Shown piece by piece: positions 22,532 to 34,835 of a stretch of 64,000 nt of DNA (its first letter is position 1; every line of letters starts with the position of its first letter). The position numbers were made by a program, and so were the translations under genes. Under the pieces are notes generated by a model, which was not told the DNA's origin, did no database searches, and worked only from the letters and a program-made list of their open reading frames with translations. Source of the stretch: Brachyhypopomus gauderio (Eukaryota > Chordata > Actinopteri > Gymnotiformes > Hypopomidae); NCBI RefSeq assembly GCF_052324685.1, contig NW_027506898.1, positions 176,001-240,000 on the forward strand. The letters are read 5' to 3'.

Positions 22532-22604
22532 TGGAGAATGTGGGCATCGATCCCACTACCTCTCGCATGCTAAGCGAGCGCTCTACCACTTGAGCTAATT
22601 ACCC
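22532..22604 (-). tRNA. tRNA-Ala-AGC: tRNA-Ala(AGC), unit 30
   Basis: T4 form (T4:C69 mismatch). Confidence 0.91.
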
Positions 22605-22937
22605 TAGTAGGCTCAGTGCTCTTGTTGTTCAGATCCTGGACAAAAGCTCAAGTCCAAACTGAGAGTGCAAAGCTCTACAGACACTGCAATTGATGATTTT
22701 TACATTTCTTTACTGTGAACAGCTGCATGGACTTGCATTTTAGCAGTGGCTCAAAGGTTGAGTAGATTTAATTTGATCGTTGACCACCAATCAACCAAGA
22801 AGAGAAGGAAACTGGAGGTGTCAACTAATGTCTGTGCTTGGTCGATTACCGCAGACATCCCTCCTCATACCATTTGTATACTTTCATGGAACAGGCCTAC
22901 CTCAGCCACACAACTTGCAGAAAGCCTCCCTCATGTA

Positions 22938-23011
22938 GGCCGGTTAGCTCAGCTGGTTAGAGCGTGGTGCTAATAACGCCAAGGTCATGGGTTCGATCCC
23001 CATACGGGCCA
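22938..23011 (+). tRNA. tRNA-Ile-AAT: tRNA-Ile(AAT), unit 30
   Basis: Reference form; haplotype A. Confidence 0.97.
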
Positions 23012-23300
23012 ATGATGATAGTCTTTTGGATCAGATATGAGGCGGATTAGTGTTATTTTGGGTCTCTCAAATTCCAACTTGTATGGTGGAGATCAGAAAG
23101 TCTTGTCGGACGGTGTGGACTCTTGACATGTGCGAGCCCTTATTGTTGAGTACTCATATAGTACGAATCACATGTTTAAGGTGACACATTCTAACAGAGA
23201 TTTGGCATGTAGTGTGTGAAAAGAATTATGGAAGCGTCAGGGTCAAAAAACATGCACCAATTTTCTTTTTCACTATCGAGCATGACTGAAATGCCTATAA

Positions 23301-23373
23301 TGGAGAATGTGGGCATCGATCCCACTACCTCTCGCATGCTAAGCGAGCGCTCTACCACTTGAGCTAATTCCCC
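23301..23373 (-). tRNA. tRNA-Ala-AGC: tRNA-Ala(AGC), unit 31
   Basis: G4 form. Confidence 0.97.
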
Positions 23374-23706
23374 TACGAGGCTCAGTGTTCTTGTTGTTCA
23401 GATCCTCGACAAAAGCTCAAGTCCAAACTGAGAGTGCAAAGCTCTACAGACACTGCAATTGATGATTTTTACATTTCTTTACTGTGAACAGCTGCATGGA
23501 CTTGCATTTTAGCAGTGGCTCAAAGGTTGAGTAGATTTAATTTGATCGTTGACCACCAATCAACCAAGAAGAGAAGGGAACTGGAGGTGTCAACTAATGT
23601 CTGTGCTTGGTCGATTACCGCAGACATCCCTCCTCATACCATTTGTATACTTTCATGGAACAGGCCTACCTCAGCCACACAACTTGCAGAAAGACTCCAT
23701 CATGTA

Positions 23707-23780
23707 GGCCGGTTAGCTCAGCTGGTTAGAGCGTGGTGCTAATAACGCCAAGGTCATGGGTTCGATCCCCATACGGGCCA
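23707..23780 (+). tRNA. tRNA-Ile-AAT: tRNA-Ile(AAT), unit 31
   Basis: Reference form; haplotype B. Confidence 0.97.
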
Positions 23781-24069
23781 TTGATGATAGTCTTTTGGAT
23801 CAGATATGAGGCGGATTAGTGTTATTTTGGGTCTCTCAAATTCCAACTTGTATGGTGGAGATCAGAAAGTCTTGTCGGACGGTGTGGACTCTTGACATGT
23901 GCAAGCCCTTATTGTTGAGTACTCATATAGTACGAATCACATGTTTAAGTTGACACATTCTAACAGAGATTTGGCATGTAGTGTGTGAAAAGAATTATGG
24001 AAGCGTCAGGGTCAAAAAACATGCACCAATTTTCTTTTTCACTATCGAGCATGACTGAAATGCCTATAA

Positions 24070-24142
24070 TGGAGAATGTGGGCATCGATCCCACTACCTC
24101 TCGCATGCTAAGCGAGCGCTCTACCACTTGAGCTAATTCCCC
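24070..24142 (-). tRNA. tRNA-Ala-AGC: tRNA-Ala(AGC), unit 32
   Basis: G4 form. Confidence 0.97.
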
Positions 24143-24475
24143 TACGAGGCTCAGTGTTCTTGTTGTTCAGATCCTCGACAAAAGCTCAAGTCCAAACTGA
24201 GAGTGCAAAGCTCTACAGACACTGCAATTGATGATTTTTACATTTCTTTACTGTGAACAGCTGCATGGACTTGCATTTTAGCAGTGGCTCAAAGGTTGAG
24301 TAGATTTAATTTGATCGTTGACCGCCAATCAACCAAGAAGAGAAGGAAACTGGAGGTGTCAACTAATGTCTGTGCTTGGTCGATTACCGCAAACATCCCT
24401 CCTCATACCATTTGTATACTTTCATGGAAAAGGCCTACCTCAGCCACACAACTTGCAGAAAGCATCCATCATGTA

Positions 24476-24549
24476 GGCTGGATAGCTCAGCTGGTTAGAG
24501 CGTGGTGCTAATAACGCCAAGGTCATGGGTTCGATCCCCATACGGGCCA
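24476..24549 (+). tRNA. tRNA-Ile-AAT: tRNA-Ile(AAT), unit 32
   Basis: Haplotype C: T4:G69 wobble and A7:A66 mismatch. Confidence 0.88.
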
Positions 24550-24838
24550 TTGATGATAGTCTTTTGGATCAGATATGAGGCGGATTAGTGTTATTTTGGG
24601 TCTCTCAAATTCCAACTTGTATGGTGGAGATCAGAAAGTCTTGTCGGACGGTGTGGACTCTTGACATGTGCGAGCCCTTATTGTTGAGTACTCATATAGT
24701 ACGAATCACATGTTTAAGGTGACACATTCTAACAGAGATTTGGCATGTAGTGTGTGAAAAGAATTATGGAAGCGTCAGGGTCAAAAAACATGCACCAATT
24801 TTCTTTTTCACTATCGAGCATGACTGAAATGCCTATAA

Positions 24839-24911
24839 TGGAGAATGTGGGCATCGATCCCACTACCTCTCGCATGCTAAGCGAGCGCTCTACCACTTGA
24901 GCTAATTCCCC
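24839..24911 (-). tRNA. tRNA-Ala-AGC: tRNA-Ala(AGC), unit 33
   Basis: G4 form. Confidence 0.97.
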
Positions 24912-25244
24912 TACTAGGCTCAGTGCTCTTGTTGTTCAGATCCTGGACAAAAGCTCAAGTCCAAACTGAGAGTGCAAAGCTCTACAGACACTGCAATTGA
25001 TGATTTTTACATTTCTTTACTGTGAACAGCTGCATGGACTTGCATTTTAGCAGTGGCTCAAAGGTTGAGTAGATTTAATTTGATCGTTGACCGCCAATCA
25101 ACCAAGAAGAGAAGGAAACTGGAGGTGTCAACTAATGTCTGTGCTTGGTCGATTACCGCAGACATCCCTCCTCATACCATTTGTATACTTTCATGGAACA
25201 GGCCTACCTCAGCCACACAACTTGCAGAAAGCCTCCCTCATGTA

Positions 25245-25318
25245 GGCCGGTTAGCTCAGCTGGTTAGAGCGTGGTGCTAATAACGCCAAGGTCATGGGTT
25301 CGATCCCCATACGGGCCA
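25245..25318 (+). tRNA. tRNA-Ile-AAT: tRNA-Ile(AAT), unit 33
   Basis: Reference form; haplotype G. Confidence 0.97.
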
Positions 25319-25607
25319 ATGATGATAGTCTTTTGGATCAGATATGAGGCGGATTAGTGTTATTTTGGGTCTCTCAAATTCCAACTTGTATGGTGGAGAT
25401 CAGAAAGTCTTGTCGGACGGTGTGGACTCTTGACATGTGCGAGCCCTTATTGTTGAGTACTCATATAGTACGAATCACATGTTTAAGGTGACACATTCTA
25501 ACAGAGATTTGGCATGTAGTGTGTGAAAAGAATTATGGAAGCGTCAGGGTCAAAAAACATGCACCAATTTTCTTTTTCACTATCGAGCATGACTGAAATG
25601 CCTATAA

Positions 25608-25680
25608 TGGAGAATGTGGGCATCGATCCCACTACCTCTCGCATGCTAAGCGAGCGCTCTACCACTTGAGCTAATTCCCC
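25608..25680 (-). tRNA. tRNA-Ala-AGC: tRNA-Ala(AGC), unit 34
   Basis: G4 form. Confidence 0.97.
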
Positions 25681-26013
25681 TACGAGGCTCAGTGTTCTTG
25701 TTGTTCAGATCCTCGACAAAAGCTCAAGTCCAAACTGAGAGTGCAAAGCTCTACAGACACTGCAATTGATGATTTTTACATTTCTTTACTGTGAACAGCT
25801 GCATGGACTTGCATTTTAGCAGTGGCTCAAAGGTTGAGTAGATTTAATTTGATCGTTGACCACCAATCAACCAAGAAGAGAAGGGAACTGGAGGTGTCAA
25901 CTAATGTCTGTGCTTGGTCGATTACCGCAGACATCCCTCCTCATACCATTTGTATACTTTCATGGAACAGGCCTACCTCAGCCACACAACTTGCAGAAAG
26001 ACTCCATCATGTA

Positions 26014-26087
26014 GGCCGGTTAGCTCAGCTGGTTAGAGCGTGGTGCTAATAACGCCAAGGTCATGGGTTCGATCCCCATACGGGCCA
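26014..26087 (+). tRNA. tRNA-Ile-AAT: tRNA-Ile(AAT), unit 34
   Basis: Reference form; haplotype B. Confidence 0.97.
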
Positions 26088-26376
26088 TTGATGATAGTCT
26101 TTTGGATCAGATATGAGGCGGATTAGTGTTATTTTGGGTCTCTCAAATTCCAACTTGTATGGTGGAGATCAGAAAGTCTTGTCGGACGGTGTGGACTCTT
26201 GACATGTGCAAGCCCTTATTGTTGAGTACTCATATAGTACGAATCACATGTTTAAGTTGACACATTCTAACAGAGATTTGGCATGTAGTGTGTGAAAAGA
26301 ATTATGGAAGCGTCAGGGTCAAAAAACATGCACCAATTTTCTTTTTCACTATCGAGCATGACTGAAATGCCTATAA

Positions 26377-26449
26377 TGGAGAATGTGGGCATCGATCCCA
26401 CTACCTCTCGCATGCTAAGCGAGCGCTCTACCACTTGAGCTAATTACCC
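26377..26449 (-). tRNA. tRNA-Ala-AGC: tRNA-Ala(AGC), unit 35
   Basis: T4 form (T4:C69 mismatch). Confidence 0.91.
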
Positions 26450-26782
26450 TAGTAGGCTCAGTGCTCTTGTTGTTCAGATCCTGGACAAAAGCTCAAGTCC
26501 AAACTGAGAGTGCAAAGCTCTACAGACACTGCAATTGATGATTTTTACATTTCTTTACTGTGAACAGCTGCATGGACTTGCATTTTAGCAGTGGCTCAAA
26601 GGTTGAGTAGATTTAATTTGATCGTTGACCACCAATCAACCAAGAAGAGAAGGAAACTGGAGGTGTCAACTAATGTCTGTGCTTGGTCGATTACCGCAGA
26701 CATCCCTCCTCATACCATTTGTATACTTTCATGGAACAGGCCTACCTCAGCCACACAACTTGCAGAAAGCCTCCCTCATGTA

Positions 26783-26856
26783 GGCCGGTTAGCTCAGCTG
26801 GTTAGAGCGTGGTGCTAATAACGCCAAGGTCATGGGTTCGATCCCCATACGGGCCA
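26783..26856 (+). tRNA. tRNA-Ile-AAT: tRNA-Ile(AAT), unit 35
   Basis: Reference form; haplotype A. Confidence 0.97.
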
Positions 26857-27145
26857 ATGATGATAGTCTTTTGGATCAGATATGAGGCGGATTAGTGTTA
26901 TTTTGGGTCTCTCAAATTCCAACTTGTATGGTGGAGATCAGAAAGTCTTGTCGGACGGTGTGGACTCTTGACATGTGCGAGCCCTTATTGTTGAGTACTC
27001 ATATAGTACGAATCACATGTTTAAGGTGACACATTCTAACAGAGATTTGGCATGTAGTGTGTGAAAAGAATTATGGAAGCGTCAGGGTCAAAAAACATGC
27101 ACCAATTTTCTTTTTCACTATCGAGCATGACTGAAATGCCTATAA

Positions 27146-27218
27146 TGGAGAATGTGGGCATCGATCCCACTACCTCTCGCATGCTAAGCGAGCGCTCTAC
27201 CACTTGAGCTAATTCCCC
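27146..27218 (-). tRNA. tRNA-Ala-AGC: tRNA-Ala(AGC), unit 36
   Basis: G4 form. Confidence 0.97.
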
Positions 27219-27551
27219 TACGAGGCTCAGTGTTCTTGTTGTTCAGATCCTCGACAAAAGCTCAAGTCCAAACTGAGAGTGCAAAGCTCTACAGACACTG
27301 CAATTGATGATTTTTACATTTCTTTACTGTGAACAGCTGCATGGACTTGCATTTTAGCAGTGGCTCAAAGGTTGAGTAGATTTAATTTGATCGTTGACCA
27401 CCAATCAACCAAGAAGAGAAGGGAACTGGAGGTGTCAACTAATGTCTGTGCTTGGTCGATTACCGCAGACATCCCTCCTCATACCATTTGTATACTTTCA
27501 TGGAACAGGCCTACCTCAGCCACACAACTTGCAGAAAGACTCCATCATGTA

Positions 27552-27625
27552 GGCCGGTTAGCTCAGCTGGTTAGAGCGTGGTGCTAATAACGCCAAGGTC
27601 ATGGGTTCGATCCCCATACGGGCCA
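27552..27625 (+). tRNA. tRNA-Ile-AAT: tRNA-Ile(AAT), unit 36
   Basis: Reference form; haplotype B. Confidence 0.97.
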
Positions 27626-27914
27626 TTGATGATAGTCTTTTGGATCAGATATGAGGCGGATTAGTGTTATTTTGGGTCTCTCAAATTCCAACTTGTATGG
27701 TGGAGATCAGAAAGTCTTGTCGGACGGTGTGGACTCTTGACATGTGCAAGCCCTTATTGTTGAGTACTCATATAGTACGAATCACATGTTTAAGTTGACA
27801 CATTCTAACAGAGATTTGGCATGTAGTGTGTGAAAAGAATTATGGAAGCGTCAGGGTCAAAAAACATGCACCAATTTTCTTTTTCACTATCGAGCATGAC
27901 TGAAATGCCTATAA

Positions 27915-27987
27915 TGGAGAATGTGGGCATCGATCCCACTACCTCTCGCATGCTAAGCGAGCGCTCTACCACTTGAGCTAATTCCCC
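27915..27987 (-). tRNA. tRNA-Ala-AGC: tRNA-Ala(AGC), unit 37
   Basis: G4 form. Confidence 0.97.
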
Positions 27988-28320
27988 TACGAGGCTCAGT
28001 GTTCTTGTTGTTCAGATCCTCGACAAAAGCTCAAGTCCAAACTGAGAGTGCAAAGCTCTACAGACACTGCAATTGATGATTTTTACATTTCTTTACTGTG
28101 AACAGCTGCATGGACTTGCATTTTAGCAGTGGCTCAAAGGTTGAGTAGATTTAATTTGATCGTTGACCGCCAATCAACCAAGAAGAGAAGGAAACTGGAG
28201 GTGTCAACTAATGTCTGTGCTTGGTCGATTACCGCAAACATCCCTCCTCATACCATTTGTATACTTTCATGGAAAAGGCCTACCTCAGCCACACAACTTG
28301 CAGAAAGCATCCATCATGTA

Positions 28321-28394
28321 GGCTGGATAGCTCAGCTGGTTAGAGCGTGGTGCTAATAACGCCAAGGTCATGGGTTCGATCCCCATACGGGCCA
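28321..28394 (+). tRNA. tRNA-Ile-AAT: tRNA-Ile(AAT), unit 37
   Basis: Haplotype C: T4:G69 wobble and A7:A66 mismatch. Confidence 0.88.
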
Positions 28395-28683
28395 TTGATG
28401 ATAGTCTTTTGGATCAGATATGAGGCGGATTAGTGTTATTTTGGGTCTCTCAAATTCCAACTTGTATGGTGGAGATCAGAAAGTCTTGTCGGACGGTGTG
28501 GACTCTTGACATGTGCGAGCCCTTATTGTTGAGTACTCATATAGTACGAATCACATGTTTAAGGTGACACATTCTAACAGAGATTTGGCATGTAGTGTGT
28601 GAAAAGAATTATGGAAGCGTCAGGGTCAAAAAACATGCACCAATTTTCTTTTTCACTATCGAGCATGACTGAAATGCCTATAA

Positions 28684-28756
28684 TGGAGAATGTGGGCATC
28701 GATCCCACTACCTCTCGCATGCTAAGCGAGCGCTCTACCACTTGAGCTAATTCCCC
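28684..28756 (-). tRNA. tRNA-Ala-AGC: tRNA-Ala(AGC), unit 38
   Basis: G4 form. Confidence 0.97.
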
Positions 28757-29089
28757 TACTAGGCTCAGTGCTCTTGTTGTTCAGATCCTGGACAAAAGCT
28801 CAAGTCCAAACTGAGAGTGCAAAGCTCTACAGACACTGCAATTGATGATTTTTACATTTCTTTACTGTGAACAGCTGCATGGACTTGCATTTTAGCAGTG
28901 GCTCAAAGGTTGAGTAGATTTAATTTGATCGTTGACCGCCAATCAACCAAGAAGAGAAGGAAACTGGAGGTGTCAACTAATGTCTGTGCTTGGTCGATTA
29001 CCGCAGACATCCCTCCTCATACCATTTGTATACTTTCATGGAAAAGGCCTACCTCAGCCACACAACTTGCAGAAAGCGTCCATCATGTA

Positions 29090-29163
29090 GGCTGGTTAGC
29101 TCAGCTGGTTAGAGCGTGGTGCTAATAACGCCAAGGTCATGGGTTCGATCCCCATACGGGCCA
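29090..29163 (+). tRNA. tRNA-Ile-AAT: tRNA-Ile(AAT), unit 38
   Basis: Haplotype D: T4:G69 wobble. Confidence 0.96.
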
Positions 29164-29452
29164 TTGATGATAGTCTTTTGGATCAGATATGAGGCGGATT
29201 AGTGTTATTTTGGGTCTCTCAAATGCCAACTTGTATGGTGGTGATCAGAAAGTCTTGTCGGACGGTGTGGACTCTTGACATGTGCGAGCCCTTATTGTTG
29301 AGTACTCATATAGTACGAATCACATGTTTAAGGTGACACATTCTAACAGAGATTTGGCATGTAGTGTGTGAAAAGAATTATGGAAGCGTCAGGGTCAAAA
29401 AACATGCACCAATTTTCTTTTTCACTATCGAGCATGACTGAAATGCCTATAA

Positions 29453-29525
29453 TGGAGAATGTGGGCATCGATCCCACTACCTCTCGCATGCTAAGCGAGC
29501 GCTCTACCACTTGAGCTAATTACCC
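29453..29525 (-). tRNA. tRNA-Ala-AGC: tRNA-Ala(AGC), unit 39
   Basis: T4 form (T4:C69 mismatch). Confidence 0.91.
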
Positions 29526-29858
29526 TAGTAGGCTCAGTGCTCTTGTTGTTCAGATCCTGGACAAAAGCTCAAGTCCAAACTGAGAGTGCAAAGCTCTACA
29601 GACACTGCAATTGATGATTTTTACATTTCTTTACTGTGAACAGCTGCATGGACTTGCATTTTAGCAGTGGCTCAAAGGTTGAGTAGATTTAATTTGATCG
29701 TTGACCACCAATCAACCAAGAAGAGAAGGAAACTGGAGGTGTCAACTAATGTCTGTGCTTGGTCGATTACCGCAGACATCCCTCCTCATACCATTTGTAT
29801 ACTTTCATGGAACAGGCCTACCTCAGCCACACAACTTGCAGAAAGCCTCCCTCATGTA

Positions 29859-29932
29859 GGCCGGTTAGCTCAGCTGGTTAGAGCGTGGTGCTAATAACGC
29901 CAAGGTCATGGGTTCGATCCCCATACGGGCCA
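29859..29932 (+). tRNA. tRNA-Ile-AAT: tRNA-Ile(AAT), unit 39
   Basis: Reference form; haplotype A. Confidence 0.97.
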
Positions 29933-30221
29933 ATGATGATAGTCTTTTGGATCAGATATGAGGCGGATTAGTGTTATTTTGGGTCTCTCAAATTCCAACT
30001 TGTATGGTGGAGATCAGAAAGTCTTGTCGGACGGTGTGGACTCTTGACATGTGCGAGCCCTTATTGTTGAGTACTCATATAGTACGAATCACATGTTTAA
30101 GGTGACACATTCTAACAGAGATTTGGCATGTAGTGTGTGAAAAGAATTATGGAAGCGTCAGGGTCAAAAAACATGCACCAATTTTCTTTTTCACTATCGA
30201 GCATGACTGAAATGCCTATAA

Positions 30222-30294
30222 TGGAGAATGTGGGCATCGATCCCACTACCTCTCGCATGCTAAGCGAGCGCTCTACCACTTGAGCTAATTCCCC
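30222..30294 (-). tRNA. tRNA-Ala-AGC: tRNA-Ala(AGC), unit 40
   Basis: G4 form. Confidence 0.97.
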
Positions 30295-30627
30295 TACGAG
30301 GCTCAGTGTTCTTGTTGTTCAGATCCTCGACAAAAGCTCAAGTCCAAACTGAGAGTGCAAAGCTCTACAGACACTGCAATTGATGATTTTTACATTTCTT
30401 TACTGTGAACAGCTGCATGGACTTGCATTTTAGCAGTGGCTCAAAGGTTGAGTAGATTTAATTTGATCGTTGACCACCAATCAACCAAGAAGAGAAGGGA
30501 ACTGGAGGTGTCAACTAATGTCTGTGCTTGGTCGATTACCGCAGACATCCCTCCTCATACCATTTGTATACTTTCATGGAACAGGCCTACCTCAGCCACA
30601 CAACTTGCAGAAAGACTCCATCATGTA

Positions 30628-30701
30628 GGCCGGTTAGCTCAGCTGGTTAGAGCGTGGTGCTAATAACGCCAAGGTCATGGGTTCGATCCCCATACGGGCC
30701 A
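30628..30701 (+). tRNA. tRNA-Ile-AAT: tRNA-Ile(AAT), unit 40
   Basis: Reference form; haplotype B. Confidence 0.97.
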
Positions 30702-30990
30702 TTGATGATAGTCTTTTGGATCAGATATGAGGCGGATTAGTGTTATTTTGGGTCTCTCAAATTCCAACTTGTATGGTGGAGATCAGAAAGTCTTGTCGGA
30801 CGGTGTGGACTCTTGACATGTGCAAGCCCTTATTGTTGAGTACTCATATAGTACGAATCACATGTTTAAGTTGACACATTCTAACAGAGATTTGGCATGT
30901 AGTGTGTGAAAAGAATTATGGAAGCGTCAGGGTCAAAAAACATGCACCAATTTTCTTTTTCACTATCGAGCATGACTGAAATGCCTATAA

Positions 30991-31063
30991 TGGAGAATGT
31001 GGGCATCGATCCCACTACCTCTCGCATGCTAAGCGAGCGCTCTACCACTTGAGCTAATTCCCC
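30991..31063 (-). tRNA. tRNA-Ala-AGC: tRNA-Ala(AGC), unit 41
   Basis: G4 form. Confidence 0.97.
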
Positions 31064-31396
31064 TACGAGGCTCAGTGTTCTTGTTGTTCAGATCCTCGAC
31101 AAAAGCTCAAGTCCAAACTGAGAGTGCAAAGCTCTACAGACACTGCAATTGATGATTTTTACATTTCTTTACTGTGAACAGCTGCATGGACTTGCATTTT
31201 AGCAGTGGCTCAAAGGTTGAGTAGATTTAATTTGATCGTTGACCGCCAATCAACCAAGAAGAGAAGGAAACTGGAGGTGTCAACTAATGTCTGTGCTTGG
31301 TCGATTACCGCAAACATCCCTCCTCATACCATTTGTATACTTTCATGGAAAAGGCCTACCTCAGCCACACAACTTGCAGAAAGCATCCATCATGTA

Positions 31397-31470
31397 GGCT
31401 GGTTAGCTCAGCTGGTTAGAGCGTGGTGCTAATAACGCCAAGGTCATGGGTTCGATCCCCATACGGGCCA
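31397..31470 (+). tRNA. tRNA-Ile-AAT: tRNA-Ile(AAT), unit 41
   Basis: Haplotype C1: T4:G69 wobble. Confidence 0.96.
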
Positions 31471-31759
31471 TTGATGATAGTCTTTTGGATCAGATATGAG
31501 GCGGATTAGTGTTATTTTGGGTCTCTCAAATTCCAACTTGTATGGTGGAGATCAGAAAGTCTTGTCGGACGGTGTGGACTCTTGACATGTGCGAGCCCTT
31601 ATTGTTGAGTACTCATATAGTACGAATCACATGTTTAAGGTGACACATTCTAACAGAGATTTGGCATGTAGTGTGTGAAAAGAATTATGGAAGCGTCAGG
31701 GTCAAAAAACATGCACCAATTTTCTTTTTCACTATCGAGCATGACTGAAATGCCTATAA

Positions 31760-31832
31760 TGGAGAATGTGGGCATCGATCCCACTACCTCTCGCATGCTA
31801 AGCGAGCGCTCTACCACTTGAGCTAATTCCCC
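31760..31832 (-). tRNA. tRNA-Ala-AGC: tRNA-Ala(AGC), unit 42
   Basis: G4 form. Confidence 0.97.
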
Positions 31833-32165
31833 TACTAGGCTCAGTGCTCTTGTTGTTCAGATCCTGGACAAAAGCTCAAGTCCAAACTGAGAGTGCAAAG
31901 CTCTACAGACACTGCAATTGATGATTTTTACATTTCTTTACTGTGAACAGCTGCATGGACTTGCATTTTAGCAGTGGCTCAAAGGTTGAGTAGATTTAAT
32001 TTGATCGTTGACCGCCAATCAACCAAGAAGAGAAGGAAACTGGAGGTGTCAACTAATGTCTGTGCTTGGTCGATTACCGCAGACATCCCTCCTCATACCA
32101 TTTGTATACTTTCATGGAAAAGGCCTACCTCAGCCACACAACTTGCAGAAAGCGTCCATCATGTA

Positions 32166-32239
32166 GGCTGGTTAGCTCAGCTGGTTAGAGCGTGGTGCTA
32201 ATAATGCCAAGGTCATGGGTTCGATCCCCATACGGGCCA
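32166..32239 (+). tRNA. tRNA-Ile-AAT: tRNA-Ile(AAT), unit 42
   Basis: Haplotype D with T4:G69 and G31:T39 wobbles, as in unit 8. Confidence 0.93.
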
Positions 32240-32528
32240 TTGATGATAGTCTTTTGGATCAGATATGAGGCGGATTAGTGTTATTTTGGGTCTCTCAAAT
32301 GCCAACTTGTATGGTGGTGATCAGAAAGTCTTGTCGGACGGTGTGGACTCTTGACATGTGCGAGCCCTTATTGTTGAGTACTCATATAGTACGAATCACA
32401 TGTTTAAGGTGACACATTCTAACAGAGATTTGGCATGTAGTGTGTGAAAAGAATTATGGAAGCGTCAGGGTCAAAAAACATGCACCAATTTTCTTTTTCA
32501 CTATCGAGCATGACTGAAATGCCTATAA

Positions 32529-32601
32529 TGGAGAATGTGGGCATCGATCCCACTACCTCTCGCATGCTAAGCGAGCGCTCTACCACTTGAGCTAATTACC
32601 C
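32529..32601 (-). tRNA. tRNA-Ala-AGC: tRNA-Ala(AGC), unit 43
   Basis: T4 form, in the A-like front of mosaic unit I. Confidence 0.91.
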
Positions 32602-32934
32602 TAGTAGGCTCAGTGCTCTTGTTGTTCAGATCCTCGACAAAAGCTCAAGTCCAAACTGAGAGTGCAAAGCTCTACAGACACTGCAATTGATGATTTTTAC
32701 ATTTCTTTACTGTGAACAGCTGCATGGACTTGCATTTTAGCAGTGGCTCAAAGGTTGAGTAGATTTAATTTGATCGTTGACCGCCAATCAACCAAGAAGA
32801 GAAGGAAACTGGAGGTGTCAACTAATGTCTGTGCTTGGTCGATTACCGCAGACATCCCTCCTCATACCATTTGTATACTTTCATGGAACAGGCCTACCTC
32901 AGCCACACAACTTGCAGAAAGACTCCATCATGTA

Positions 32935-33008
32935 GGCCGGTTAGCTCAGCTGGTTAGAGCGTGGTGCTAATAACGCCAAGGTCATGGGTTCGATCCCCAT
33001 ACGGGCCA
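32935..33008 (+). tRNA. tRNA-Ile-AAT: tRNA-Ile(AAT), unit 43
   Basis: Reference form, from the B-like end of mosaic unit I. Confidence 0.97.
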
Positions 33009-33297
33009 TTGATGATAGTCTTTTGGATCAGATATGAGGCGGATTAGTGTTATTTTGGGTCTCTCAAATGCCAACTTGTATGGTGGAGATCAGAAAGTCT
33101 TGTCGGACGGTGTGGACTCTTGACATGTGCAAGCCCTTATTGTTGAGTAATCATATAGTACGAATCACATGTTTAAGTTGACACATTCTAACAGAGATTT
33201 GGCATGTAGTGTGTGAAAAGAATTATGGAAGCGTCAGGGTCAAAAAACATGCACCAATTTTCTTTTTCACTATCGAGCATGACTGAAATGCCTATAA

Positions 33298-33370
33298 TGG
33301 AGAATGTGGGCATCGATCCCACTACCTCTCGCATGCTAAGCGAGCGCTCTACCACTTGAGCTAATTCCCC
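33298..33370 (-). tRNA. tRNA-Ala-AGC: tRNA-Ala(AGC), unit 44
   Basis: G4 form. Confidence 0.97.
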
Positions 33371-33703
33371 TACGAGGCTCAGTGTTCTTGTTGTTCAGAT
33401 CCTCGACAAAAGCTCAAGTCCAAACTGAGAGTGCAAAGCTCTACAGACACTGCAATTGATGATTTTTACATTTCTTTACTGTGAACAGCTGCATGGACTT
33501 GCATTTTAGCAGTGGCTCAAAGGTTGAGTAGATTTAATTTGATCGTTGACCGCCAATCAACCAAGAAGAGAAGGAAACTGGAGGTGTCAACTAATGTCTG
33601 TGCTTGGTCGATTACCGCAAACATCCCTCCTCATACCATTTGTATACTTTCATGGAAAAGGCCTACCTCAGCCACACAACTTTCAGAAAGCATCCATCAT
33701 GTA

Positions 33704-33777
33704 GGCTGGTTAGCTCAGCTGGTTAGAGCGTGGTGCTAATAACGCCAAGGTCATGGGTTCGATCCCCATACGGGCCA
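33704..33777 (+). tRNA. tRNA-Ile-AAT: tRNA-Ile(AAT), unit 44
   Basis: Haplotype C2: T4:G69 wobble. Confidence 0.96.
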
Positions 33778-34066
33778 CTGATGATAGGCTTTTGGATCAG
33801 ATATGAGGCGGATTAGTGTTATTTTGGGTCTCTCAAATGCCAACTTGTATGGTGGTGATCAGAAAGTCTTGTCGGACGGTGTGGACTCTTGACATGTGCG
33901 AGCCCTTATTGTTGAGTACTCATATAGTACGAATCACATGTTTAAGGTGACGCATTCTAACAGAGATTTGGCATGTAGTGTGTGAAAAGAATTATGGAAG
34001 CGTCAGGGTCAAAAAACATGCACCAATTTTCTTTTTCACTATCGAGCATGACTGAAATGCCTATAA

Positions 34067-34139
34067 TGGAGAATGTGGGCATCGATCCCACTACCTCTCG
34101 CATGCTAAGCGAGCGCTCTACCACTTGAGCTAATTACCC
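34067..34139 (-). tRNA. tRNA-Ala-AGC: tRNA-Ala(AGC), unit 45
   Basis: T4 form (T4:C69 mismatch). Confidence 0.91.
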
Positions 34140-34472
34140 TAGTAGGCTCAGTGCTCTTGTTGTTCAGATCCTGGACAAAAGCTCAAGTCCAAACTGAGAG
34201 TGCAAAGCTCTACAGACACTGCAATTGATGATTTTTACATTTCTTTACTGTGAACAGCTGCATGGACTTGCATTTTAGCAGTGGCTCAAAGGTTGAGTAG
34301 ATTTAATTTGATCGTTGACCACCAATCAACCAAGAAGAGAAGGAAACTGGAGGTGTCAACTAATGTCTGTGCTTGGTCGATTACCGCAGACATCCCTCCT
34401 CATACCATTTGTATACTTTCATGGAACAGGCCTACCTCAGCCACACAACTTGCAGAAAGCCTCCCTCATGTT

Positions 34473-34546
34473 GGCCGGTTAGCTCAGCTGGTTAGAGCGT
34501 GGTTCTAATAACGCCAAGGTCATGGGTTCGATCCCCATACGGGCCA
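34473..34546 (+). tRNA. tRNA-Ile-AAT: tRNA-Ile(AAT), unit 45, anticodon-stem mismatch
   Basis: Haplotype A1, T31:C39 mismatch. Confidence 0.85.
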
Positions 34547-34835
34547 TTGATGATAGTCTTTTGGATCAGATATGAGGCGGATTAGTGTTATTTTGGGTCT
34601 CTCAAATTCCAACTTGTATGGTGGAGATCAGAAAGTCTTGTCGGACGGTGTGGACTCTTGACATGTGCGAGCCCTTATTGTTGAGTACTCATATAGTACG
34701 AATCACATGTTTAAGGTGACACATTCTAACAGAGATTTGGCATGTAGTGTGTGAAAAGAATTATGGAAGCGTCAGGGTCAAAAAACATGCACCAATTTTC
34801 TTTTTCACTATCGAGCATGACTGAAATGCCTATAA

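Larger units (their letters stand above)
19995..26915. repeat. Nine-unit block, units 27-35 (right copy)
   Basis: Second copy of the D A B A B C G B A block. It is joined to the first through mosaic unit 26, which begins like B and ends like C1. Confidence 0.88.
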
